From positions 1 through 27,292 of the forward strand of contig JADRCO010000736.1 in assembly GCA_021464525.1 (NCBI GenBank): 27,292 nt of DNA, written 5' to 3'. Under the pieces are notes generated by a model that saw only the letters and a list, made by a program, of their open reading frames with translations, was not told the origin of the DNA and did not search any database. Shown here piece after piece: positions 11,853 to 20,600 of this stretch. Origin of the DNA: Rhizophagus sp. LPA8_4_AMF (taxonomy: Eukaryota > Glomeromycota > Glomeromycetes > Glomerales > Glomeraceae). Position 1 is the stretch's first letter. Each line of letters opens with the position of its first letter. The translations under genes were made by a program, and so were the position numbers.

Positions 11853-11935
11853 AATGATCATAAGCCCACTTATATTACTCGGTCAAACGGAAAAATGATG
11901 CTAATAACCATTTAAATTATTCGGTCATATGTAAT
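11853..11935. repeat. Imperfect tandem repeat, about 42-bp unit, two copies
   Basis: Two adjacent segments share AATGAT near the start, a partly conserved centre and a (T/A)ACTCGGTCA-like or ATTCGGTCA-like end, at offsets of 41-42 bp. They are strongly diverged. The origin is unknown; it may be an old transposon fragment or a decayed minisatellite. Confidence 0.4.
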
Positions 11936-12393
11936 TATATATATACTATTCAGTTATGGATGATTGACATAGTGTTGGAGCGCTGTCTTATCATCTAATA
12001 ATGCGTATATATATAATATTTACCGCGAACTTCTCACATTTTAAACGGGACAATTCTTATTTTGTTGAAAATCACATGCTGAATATGTTACGTACATTTC
12101 ATCCTTATAACGTTACTCTCAATTCTCTAAAATATATTGTACAACTTCACCACTTTTGTTAATTACGAATCACGAGCAAAGGTTTTTATCAGTTTTTGTT
12201 TCCCATTTTAGAAGTGTATTATTATTTAGATGTTTATTATAAATTCAATCAAATAAAAGATAATCGACAAAAAAGTACAGACAAATATTTTAAACCTGAT
12301 CATTTCCAAAACAAAACTTTTGATATGGTTCTTTCCTAAAGACGATTAATTAATTATAATCATATTTTTTTTCCTATTTTCTTTGAGAGAAAA

Positions 12394-13141
12394 ATGAGCT
12401 CGTTAACTCCCCTTTCAGCAACAGATCCGGAATATCAAAATATAATTTCTCATTTTGACCTTCCTTCTTCATCCTACGCTATCCATAGCATTTTAAAAAT
12501 TAAAATGGATTGGATTTATGCAGATAGATTTGATAATGCCATAAGGTGGGCATGGAAAAAACCAGATACCTATGAATTATTTCATGGTACAAGACATGCT
12601 TGTAATGTTTGGGAATTGAAGAATTCGAATAAATTATGTGATAATACTCAATGTGGTAATAATTCATCTATTTTATATATATATATATTTTTTTTAAAAA
12701 AAAAAGTGTCTACTAACTTTTCTTTTCTCTTTTTTTTTTTCTTTTTCTTGATTACTTGACCACGATAAATTATTTTTGAGGTGTTTGCGGAATTCTTAAA
12801 TTTGGAAATTTGTTGAAAATGGCAAAACCGAATTTTGCTGGACGTGTGTTTTCTATATTATAATTATGAATAATTATTATCTGTTATGCTATTAAATTCT
12901 TATCTAACTTGCCCTTTTTTTCATTATTGTGGTTAGAATATCTTTGGTTTAGTCCTAGAGCTTCTTATGTACATAAATACACGGGTCCTCTGAAACCACA
13001 TGATGATGGATTTAGAGCCATGTTTGTCATGAGCGTCATATTTGGAAAGCATTACTTAAAGTCAATCATAACTGAATATGAAGAAGTAATATTAAAGTTC
13101 AATTTAATATTTTATAATTCTTTAATTCTTATTAAATTTTG

Positions 13142-13174
<33 letters not shown>

Positions 13175-13253
13175 TTAGAATGTCTTGCCTAAATATTTGA
13201 TAATCTATAAAGGAAATTTCGAAAACTCCGAAAAACAAGAAGAAATTCTCTAA
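12394..13253 (+). CDS. Small PARP/ADP-ribosyltransferase-like protein
   Basis: Four exons (12394-12655, 12781-12843, 12937-13085, 13179-13253) give 182 residues in frame. The motif order looks like a PARP-type ADP-ribosyltransferase fold: ELFHGTRHACN (the H-G-T strand), GVCGILKFGN, then LWFSPRASYVHKYTG (aligning with the YFS...S...Y NAD-pocket strand), FRAMFVMSVIFG, and a last strand LPKYLIIYKG. The glutamate of the H-Y-E triad may be one of the acidic residues in TEYEEN just before the last strand, but the spacing is short, so catalysis is uncertain. There is no signal peptide. I recall similar HGT...CGVCGI...WF small proteins in Glomeromycotina, which is memory and not a search result. It stands alone in the sparse island. 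The start follows a pyrimidine-rich leader and is the first ATG. Introns 1 and 3 carry T/A microsatellites. Confidence 0.62.
13152..13174. repeat. (TA)n microsatellite in intron 3 of the ART-like gene
   Basis: About 11 TA units ending directly at the TTTAG acceptor of exon 4. Expansion or contraction here would change the branch-point to acceptor distance; that consequence is inferred. Confidence 0.75.
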
Positions 13254-13611
13254 GATCTATCTGCTATGTATTGCATAATTTTGAATCAAAATAAAAAAAA
13301 AAAAAGAATTATCAAATGTTTATGATAAATGTTTATACTATATATTCTTTATTAGGATTGTCTATTATATAAAATTGTTCAGACATGATCTCTTGGTTAG
13401 TATATATATAGAATATACTTGAAATAAGACTTTTTTCATCAATATTGTACATGATACGATCCAATTTCATCCTTGAATTTGGATTGAAATTAATCCAACT
13501 TACTTTGAAAGTATTCGCATATAAACGAAATACAATTCTAGTACAGTATAATAATGAGTAAATAATAAATGAAATTGCTTTTTATTTTATAATATAACAG
13601 AATACGTTATA
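13254..13611. other. 3' flank of the ART-like gene
   Basis: 358 bp of AT-rich noncoding DNA between the ART-like stop codon and the MITE. An A13 run at about 13292-13304 and AATAAA-like strings are present. I see no gene. Confidence 0.5.
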
Positions 13612-13678
13612 CAATGACACCTCTATAAGTGCACCCTCTATTTTTTTACTATGGTCCCAACTTAGAGAGGTGTCATTG
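13612..13678. mobile_element. 67-bp pogo/Tigger-type MITE with TA target duplication
   Basis: The two ends form 19-bp terminal inverted repeats, CAATGACACCTCTATAAGT on the left (13612-13630) and CAATGACACCTCTCTAAGT on the right (complement of 13660-13678), 18 of 19 matching. TA dinucleotides flank both sides (13610-13611 and 13679-13680), as expected for Tc1/mariner/pogo insertion. The 29-bp core codes for nothing, so the element is non-autonomous. It sits 67 bp past the stop of the small secreted protein gene, probably in or next to its 3' UTR. Family assignment rests on the TA duplication and CA(R)TGACACCTCT-type ends. Confidence 0.8.
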
Positions 13679-13744
13679 TATTAGCAAGAAATACATAATG
13701 ATTCATAATGATTAATCTATTAATAAACCAACGATTACGTATAA

Positions 13745-14106
13745 TTAACAGTTTGGATCTATAAAATTTTTTAGATTTGATTAATACTTTTTGTTCTAAA
13801 GGTAAAGAAAGAATTAATTGAATTATTAAACAGATATATAAATATGAAACTTACTGCAATTACAGGTTATAGGAACTGCTGCACGTTTTCGTTGATTAAC
13901 AGGATAACGTTTTTCGACGAATCTACATCTTTGAGCTAAATGAAAGAAAATTACAGATAAATTCAATGAATAAATTTATAATGTTAAAAATGGAGAGTAT
14001 CATTTTATATTAACTTACGACAATAGCAAACGGCTGAAGTAGTACTTTCTAAATTGATTAGGAAGATTAAGAAGATTACTAAGAAGAAGGTAGCAGAGAA
14101 CTTCAT
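13745..14106 (-). CDS. Small secreted cysteine-rich protein (60 aa), candidate effector or processed peptide
   Basis: Three exons (14106-14019, 13935-13855, 13758-13745) give 60 residues in frame. Residues 1-25 are a clear signal peptide (MKFSATFFLVIFLIFLINLE then STTSA before the cleavage point). The mature part starts VCYCPQRC and ends ITCNCNPNC, giving six cysteines in two C-x-C-x(2-3)-C clusters, enough for three disulphides. Between the clusters are two dibasic sites, EKR and RKR, which fit Kex2-type processing and would release a short N-terminal piece, YPVNQ-RKR and the C-terminal AAVPITCNCNPNC. No family is recognised. The third exon codes only the last four residues; without that splice the frame would run on into the MITE. 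All splice sites are GTAAGT...TAG type. Function as effector or signalling peptide is inference. Confidence 0.68.
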
Positions 14107-14206
14107 TTCGATTGAAAGGATAAAGAATTGTAAAAAATTTTTTATGAAATTAACAAATAAAATGAATTTTTTAATCGAAAGATTGAGTAAAAGATTTAAA
14201 GAAGGG

Positions 14207-14214
14207 TTTAAATA
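14207..14214 (-). promoter_or_regulatory. TATA-like box of the 60-aa secreted protein gene
   Basis: On the minus strand the sequence reads CTATTTAAACCCTTC, with the TATTTAAA core about 100 bp before the ATG. The secreted protein gene at 15367-15697 has GTATATAAACCTTCC at nearly the same distance, which supports a real core promoter. Confidence 0.6.
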
Positions 14215-15366
14215 GATTTTTTAAGAATACTGGATCTGACTTATTATAATATTTCCTTGGAGTTGGTACTTTATAAATAAAGATGAGGTAAAAGGATAAA
14301 ATAATGGTGCGCGAGTCCTCAATTCCAGATTTAGCATTTTACCTGTTTACATAATGAAAGTCGGCTTAATTTCGGATCGATTATTTTGATTTTTATTTTA
14401 TTGCAAATGTAAATAATGCAAAAAAACAAATAATTAGAATAATTTGCATTGTTATTGTGGCACGATCACCTTCTAAAATTATGCCACTGATCAGATCATT
14501 TTCTTCATTTTCTCATGCACACGTCTCTACAATTTTCTTGAATAGTATATCAGGTAACAAAACTCATTTCCCTATTAATTAAAAAGACAACGATGCAACT
14601 TAATTAAATTTTTGAATATAATGTGCGTGATTTTTTTTCGTAATATAAATTTAATAACAGTATTAAAATTTAGTAGCACTGTAGCAGTATTAGCAGTATT
14701 TAAGGTTTACAGCGTATTTTGGAAAAGTTTTCAAATTCGTATTTAATTTAATATTTTTCACCACGTCTTGGCGCGAATTATTAAAATGTGTTTACAAAAA
14801 GAAACAACTTGGGTATTTATTAATTAAAATATACAGTTCATGTATTAATTAAATAAATATTTTCATGTATTATGTCAAATTTTAACATTACTGTTCCACA
14901 AAAAAATATACATTTTGATTGGCCAATGTAATGACGGTAATGACGCTAAACAAAATACCATAACTGATAATATATCAGCAAAATATCATTTGCCTAAAAG
15001 AATTTAAGCAGTAAGATTGAGAATTTTGATTTGAATAGCGGATAAAACTTCAGTTTGGTTTGATATTGCAGGTAATATGACTATTAAGCGAAAAGTATTT
15101 CAAATTTTAATATCTTTGTGATTTTAAAAATAAATAAAAAAAGGTCGCATTTTATTTATTTTAAATTGTTAACATACTAAATAATGTAATATTTATATTG
15201 ATATGATATTTAGCGTAGCGAGTTGCAAATGAAAAGTAAAAAAAATAACTTTTAATGCTGATACATATATATTATATCTTTAATGAAAAGAAAAAATTAT
15301 TACGTGTCTATGTATTATATATCATTAATAATATTCATTATAAAAGAATTGAAAGAATTGCTAAAA
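14215..15366. other. 1.15-kb intergenic region between the two secreted-protein genes
   Basis: AT-rich, no recognisable gene. A run of AGCAGTATT-like repeats lies near 14680-14700, and a GATTGGCCAATG palindromic CCAAT element at about 14918-14929. Upstream sequence of the 60-aa protein gene occupies the left part and the 3' flank of the 87-aa protein gene the right part. Confidence 0.5.
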
Positions 15367-15697
15367 TTAATTGTTTCGATAACAACGATAAAGAGCTCGA
15401 TTATTACGACATGCACGACCTACACAAGGTCTACCGCATATTGAAGTACGAGTAGGAGTAGAAGTAGAAGTAGAAGAAGGAGTGGGAGTGGGAGTTGGAG
15501 TGGGAGTTGGAGTCGGAGTTGGTTTTTTGATTGGCGGATAGGTTGGTCCTACTCCTAAATAATAAACTACGTGTGAGAAATTATAAATTTATGAATTATG
15601 ATTACACCAATAAAAACTTACTTGGACCAGGCAATGCCAATGTTAAGTTGGCAAACAATGCCAAAACAGCAACAAAAAACATAAAAGAGAAATTCAT
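15367..15697 (-). CDS. Small secreted protein with Thr-Pro repeat and cysteine/arginine-rich tail (87 aa)
   Basis: Two exons (15697-15622, 15554-15367) give 87 residues in frame. Residues 1-21 form a signal peptide (MNFSFMFFVAVLALFANLTL plus A). The mature chain starts LPGPRVGPTYPP, then has a low-complexity Pro-Thr then Ser-Thr stretch of about 26 residues (PTPTPT... then SSTSTSTPT), likely O-mannosylated, and a basic tail with CGRPCVGRACRNN and RCYRNN, four cysteines in all. The layout of signal peptide, Thr-Pro spacer and disulphide-rich tail is common in secreted wall-associated or effector proteins; no named family is recognised. The linker is coded by an interrupted hexanucleotide repeat, so its length may vary among strains. 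Confidence 0.7.
15451..15522. repeat. Interrupted GGAGTK/GAAGTA microsatellite within coding sequence
   Basis: A 72-bp purine-rich (plus strand) array of hexamers such as GAAGTA, GGAGTG and GGAGTT, in frame on the minus strand as Thr-Pro and Ser-Thr codons of the 87-aa secreted protein. Changes in multiples of 6 would keep the frame. Confidence 0.8.
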
Positions 15698-15801
15698 TTT
15701 TATTAATAATTTATGGGTTTAATTAAAAGGTAATCAATTAATGAGATTATTAGAATTTGTTCGTTGAAATGAAATAATTCACTTGCAAAAGATTTGGAAG
15801 G

Positions 15802-15809
15802 TTTATATA
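15802..15809 (-). promoter_or_regulatory. TATA box of the 87-aa secreted protein gene
   Basis: Minus strand GTATATAAACCTTCC, with TATATAAA about 105 bp before the ATG. It shares both the box and the following CCTTC-type string with the promoter of the 60-aa secreted protein gene. Confidence 0.65.
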
Positions 15810-16589
15810 CTGAATATTTGGTTATTTACGTGAATCGACTGAATCATGTTGTAAGAACGCATTATGAACTTTTTACTTGTTTGCTAAAAAAATATTATTT
15901 CGTTTTATAAAAGAACATTATAAAAAGGTAATTTTCTCTTTATAATGAATTAATATGAATTAAGCAAAGTTTTTAAATTACTTAATTATTGTATTCACGT
16001 AAATTTACCGTGCATGTATGACAAAATTTATCATTTTACAAACAATCAAAATTTTTACTATTTTTATAATAATTTAGCTGTATTTTTCATATTGATCTGC
16101 ATAAGAAAAAAATAATGCATTGTCAATTTAAACATTTTCTAAAATAGTATTTCAATAAAATAAAATAAAATTAAAATTTCCATATTTTAATGAAAGTTGA
16201 GCAGAATTCCATTTTGTAATTGGATGCAGAATTACTATTCTAATTTCTAATTTGAGTTCAAGTATTTATCTGGAATTTTTAGCCTAAAATCGATTACAAG
16301 AAACTACAAATTATAGCATAGATTTATCTTATTAACTGTTAAACATTGATGCATTCCTTATAATGAAATAAATGAGCTTCCTATTACTAACAAAATTATA
16401 TCCGCTCAATCTCAATCAAGAAACCTGTCGCATACAACAAACAAAAATTCTCAACTCTGATTGCTTTGCGAGGTGCAATTTATGTAGCAACTTTATATAT
16501 ATGATTTCAGTCGTTCACCAATGCAAAGTACTAATTGGGAGGGGATTTTGGTCAAAATATTTTTTATTGGTTCACTTTGCCGATCATGA

Positions 16590-16597
16590 TCACGTGA
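16590..16597. promoter_or_regulatory. TCACGTGA E-box, distal upstream of RIM13/PALB
   Basis: 8-bp palindrome inside GATCATGATCACGTGAAC, about 1 kb before the RIM13 start. Same octamer as in the RPL12 and VPS1 upstream regions. Function inferred. Confidence 0.3.
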
Positions 16598-17082
16598 ACA
16601 AAGTTAGCTTTAATAACTAAAAATTTTTAAGTTTCACCCTTTTCTATTGACCACCTCCCAATTGTTAAAATATAACACAAAACTAATATTTTAGGCATAA
16701 AGATAAAAGTCTGGTAAATTAAAACGGATAACCTGTTATATAGTGAAATCTAGCTTATTTGAATTCGTCTCATCAAAAATTTAAATGCAGTTTACTCACA
16801 TTCTAAATTTTAGTGCCACAAAACAATTCAGTGAGTGATTCGTGTCTCAAGTATGTATTAACAAAACATTATCTTGTACATCTCATAGATAAAATTGGAG
16901 TTGTAATAATGTATCTAAAAAAAAAAACATTTTTTGTCCCACTCTTTTTAAAATATTATGTTGAATTTGATAATGATAATAGCGATAACGAACCTTTTGA
17001 TTCAGAATGAACCATTTTAATTAGGAATGTGGAAAGTAAGATAAGGTTTAAAATTTTATGAGCGCGTATATCTAATAATAGT

Positions 17083-17090
17083 TCACGTGA
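17083..17090. promoter_or_regulatory. TCACGTGA E-box upstream of RIM13/PALB
   Basis: 8-bp palindrome about 530 bp before the RIM13/PALB start and just left of the RCY1-derived fragment. It is the fourth intergenic copy of this octamer in the window. Function inferred. Confidence 0.35.
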
Positions 17091-17168
17091 ATCTCTTGTA
17101 AAGCTGATCATTTTGATGATCGATCAGTTACTGTAAATATTTGAAGTGAATGATTGCATCTACGTGAT

Positions 17169-17543
17169 TTTGGAAGCTTGAATTTTTTTCGAAAAGAAGT
17201 GAAATAATAAATCACTTGGTTGGTATTATTAAAAATATCCTATACCATGTTGTCAATTTATTAATTGTTGAATTATTGGATGAATATCGTTAATACTAAG
17301 AATTCATTATGCAAAAAAAGGGTGACCTAATAACATGTCAATTTTTGATTCCATTTTCCGATTTCTTCTTCTTCGCCCTACATCTTAACATAATTTAATT
17401 CTTTTATGATATTTACCTATAATAGGTTCGAACATTTGAAATATAAGTCTTTTCCGCTTAGCAACTTTTCTAAAGAACTTTTGCGATATATGCAACATTA
17501 TTAAAGAAATTGTTTGTCATACCGTCAATGATAAGCTAATTTG
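17169..17543 (-). pseudogene. Degenerate internal fragment of RCY1 (exon 5 - intron 5 - start of exon 6)
   Basis: This stretch aligns by eye, same orientation, with 24660-25078 inside the RCY1 gene. Shared anchors include TTGGAAGCTTGA, TTATGCAAAAAAA, GGTGACCTAA, TTTTTGATTCCATTTT, CTTAACATAATT, GGTTCGAACATTTGA, AAAGAACTTTTGCGA and AAGCTAAT. It includes the intron, so it arose by DNA duplication and not from mRNA. It is clearly dead: the Trp codon of VLW became TAG (17470-17472), another TAG lies at 17378-17380, about 20 bp are missing after VLWK, there are further small indels, and the intron donor GTGAC is TTGAC. It ends about 75 bp before the RIM13/PALB start codon, so RCY1-derived DNA now makes up the proximal upstream region of RIM13. 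Confidence 0.88.
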
Positions 17544-17619
17544 ATTGAATCATGTGATATAGGTTGCTGGTGTTATAAATATGGCCGATAAAATTTCAAT
17601 TTTTTTTTTTTGAATAAAA

Positions 17620-20600
17620 ATGAGTGTTAATTATCAAAATTCAAATAATCAACTTAACTTGCTTTATCAACAAGCTTTACAATTTGCAAATAATGCAGTT
17701 AAAGAGGATGATATTGGCAATGTTGAAGCTGCTATAAAATCTTATTTGGATGTTAAAAAGGTATATTTTAATTTTTTTTTTTTCTTATATGGTTTTCAAA
17801 AATTTTATTAACCTAAATTTTTAAAATTATTGAATAGATTTTTGAATCTATTTTGCAACGTGAGGGGCCAAAATTATTTTATATTTTTAGCTGAAATTAG
17901 TTTTACTTATTATTTAATTATGAAATTTTTTTTCAAGTTGAAACAAGTCAAATTAAGGGAAACAAGATTCGTGAAAAATATCAAGAATATAACATACGAG
18001 TCTCTGAATTAAAAAAATTAACAACTTATGATAAATTAATGATTCAGGCCAAGGTTTTATATCCCTTTTAATATTCCTAAATTCTTTAATAAATATTCGG
18101 TTTAATATTAATAATAATTTTATTTAGCATAAATTGGATCAAATTTTATTACAATATGAACAAAAAAATAATCAAGAAGTTTTAGAATTGTATAAATGCT
18201 TATTAGAAATATTAATGAAGGCGGCTATGGAAGGTTATATATATATATTCATATAAAATCTTATTTCTATTAAATAGTAATATTAATTATAATCTATAAA
18301 TAGAAACAAGAGATAAATCAGAATTGGTTAAATTTATGAATAAAATATTTGAAAGAGCTGAAGATTTGAAAGGATTACCAACGACCATGTCTTCATTACG
18401 TAAGATATTATATAAATTATTTTTTTTTGTATTAATTCTTATTATAATATTTATTATGAATAGAGGTAAGATCGGCTAATCCTGGTGCAGAGAATGCTTC
18501 GCCAATCTGTAAGCTTTCGAGCATAGAAGATACAATTCTTAAAAAAAATTCAATAATAAACGGCAAAAATTTTCCTCAATGGCCAGAAGAGCCAGAAGAA
18601 TTAAATGAGCAATTTGAATTTGAACGCCCATTTGTGTATGTTTTAACCAATCAAGGAGAATAAGAATTCTGATTAAAAATAAGCTTTTTTTTCTTAAAAA
18701 TAATTCTATTCGAATGATTCATTGCTATACTACCTTAATATAGAGATAAAGATGTTTTGGAATTATCGACAGCGCAAAAAGAAAAATTTGATTCATGGAG
18801 GCGTCCATCAGAAATAATGAATGAACCTGAATTGTTTAAAATGGTTTCAAGTACTGCTATCAAACAAGTAAGTTTATTGCCGGTTTATATAAAATAATAT
18901 ATTTTTTAAATTACTCAATATTTTGGTATTTTGGATTGTAGGATGTTGTAACCGATTGTTCCTTTGTAGCATCGTTATGTGTAAGCGCAGCATATCAAAA
19001 ACGATACGGTAACAAGCAGGTTTGTTTGTATATCAAACAATATGTATCCGGCAAATCGACAAATATTTAAACTCGTTTTTTTTCTATAGTTAATTACAAG
19101 ATGTATTTTTCCCAAAAATAAATATGGCCATCCATATTATAATCCAAGCGGAAAATATGTCATTAGATTAATATTTAATGGAACTCCGAGAAAAGTAGGT
19201 CCCTATTTATTTTATGATTTCACAGGGTATCCCTTGTAATTTATTATATTATTTATCCTTTATATACATATTTTTATTAATTTAAGGTTGGTGAGTAAAG
19301 TCAGGTAGCAAATCGTAATTTAATTATCTATTTTTGACATCAACGCTATATTTTCAACTACGTATCTTAAAAATTTTAAGTTATCGATGACTTTCTTCCA
19401 TTTTCTCGCGATGGAACTTTGATGTGCACGTTTTCAACAAATAAAAATGAATTATGGCCAAGCATAATAGAAAAGGCTGTAAGTTATTAGGTTCATTATT
19501 CAATGTTGATTTATTCATTTAATCATCATTGTTTATTATTTTATTTGTTATTTATTTATTTGTTTGTTTATTTGTTTGTTGTTTATTTATTTATTTAGTA
19601 TTTAAAATTGATGGGAGGTTATAATTTTCCTGGATCGTAAGTAATAATATAATTATCATTTGAATCTATCTATCACATGAAAGTTTGAAATTAATTTTTG
19701 GTTTATTTAGAAATTCGGGGATTGATCTCTAGTAAGTCTAATAATTTTACAAAGATAATAAAAAATTATTGAGCGCTAATATTAATTCTAGAGTTGCTTT
19801 TAGTATACTTACTGGGTGGATTCCAGAACAAATTTTTATAGAGTAAGAATATCGGTTTATTACATTATTCGCTAGGATGTTATCCTTCTTTGACACCTCT
19901 TTTAAATTTTTTATTTAGCAAATATTTCGAAAAAGAAAATATGTGGAAACGGATGTTGAATAGTCAACCAAAAGATGGTAAAAGATAACAAGATGGATTC
20001 CAATTATTAAAGTTATCTTTTGCTTAAACTTTCTTTTAATTTAGATAAGAATCCGGACCAACATGCACTCATTACTATTGCTACCGGTCACTTGAGCGAT
20101 ACCAAAGGATTGGTTCCTACTCATGCATATGCCGTTTTAGGTAATTTATATGATTATTTTTAACAATTTTTTTTTTCTTATTAATTCTTTGTATTTTACA
20201 GATATACGTGAGTTTAACGATCTCCGTTTATTACTGGTAAGAATTAGCATTAGACATTCTCGAGTTTCTTCTTGATTCAGATTATCTTTTTTTTTTAAAA
20301 AAAAAGGTTAAAAATCCATGGAGTCATAAAAGATGGACAGGTCCATTTAGTCATTTAGATCGCGTTAATTGGACACCCGAATTAATGAAAGAATTAGATT
20401 ATGATATAGAGAGAGCATCTAATGTTGACGATGGTAAATCTAAGTTAAATAATTAAATTTTAATTGTATAATTATTTAATATATATTCTTACATTTATTA
20501 TAGGAATATTTTGGATTGATTTTGATTCTGTGTGTGAATATTTTTACTCAATCCATATGAATTGGAATCCGGAACGTTTTCGCTATGTTGTTACAAAACA

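Larger units (their letters stand above)
10788..12393. other. 1.6-kb intergenic region between VPS1 and the ART-like gene
   Basis: AT-rich DNA upstream of two divergent genes. It holds a TCACGTGA E-box, a T14-A15 symmetric tract at 11110-11138 and an imperfect 42-bp tandem repeat. A 79-codon minus-strand ORF at 11401-11640 has Leu/Phe/Lys/Asn-rich composition, resembles nothing I recognise and is probably fortuitous. I see no tRNA-like A/B boxes. Confidence 0.5.
15810..17168. other. 1.36-kb gene-poor region left of the RCY1 fragment
   Basis: AT-rich DNA with two TCACGTGA E-boxes (16590-16597, 17083-17090). Two short plus-strand ORFs, 82 codons at 16372-16620 and 65 codons at 16813-17010, lack any motif I know. 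The second ends in an acidic Asp/Asn/Ser tail and might be the remnant of a gene, but the evidence is too thin to call it. Small inverted repeats occur near 16567-16598 and 17103-17126. Confidence 0.45.

Noticed and set aside
13152-13174. TA array considered as CRISPR-like or telomeric repeat
   Set aside because: Plain (TA)n microsatellite without spacers or G-rich telomere units.
13179-13253. Initial idea that the ART-like gene is a truncated PARP pseudogene
   Set aside because: Joining exon 3 to exon 4 in phase restores a final LPKYLIIY strand and a clean stop, and small proteins with this shortened layout appear to be a real family in related fungi (from memory). Left as an intact gene with uncertain catalysis.
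15255-15455. Plus-strand 66-codon ORF overlapping the 87-aa secreted protein gene
   Set aside because: The minus strand has a signal peptide, a good GTAAGT...TAG intron and a cysteine tail, so the plus-strand ORF is the shadow.
16372-16620. 82-codon plus-strand ORF with five cysteines
   Set aside because: No signal peptide, no family motif, no intron context and AT-driven Asn/Leu/Phe/Ile content; it sits in noncoding-looking DNA. Kept out of the gene list, though an expressed short protein cannot be excluded.
16813-17010. 65-codon plus-strand ORF with acidic end (EFDNDNSDNEPFDSE)
   Set aside because: The acidic tail looks protein-like, but the upstream part contains an A-run-coded Lys stretch and no recognisable domain. 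It may be a gene remnant; not supported enough to call.
17415-17435. GGTTCGAAC-like tRNA B-box
   Set aside because: It is part of the RCY1-derived fragment, with the same string in RCY1 coding sequence at about 24942; no A box or cloverleaf fits.
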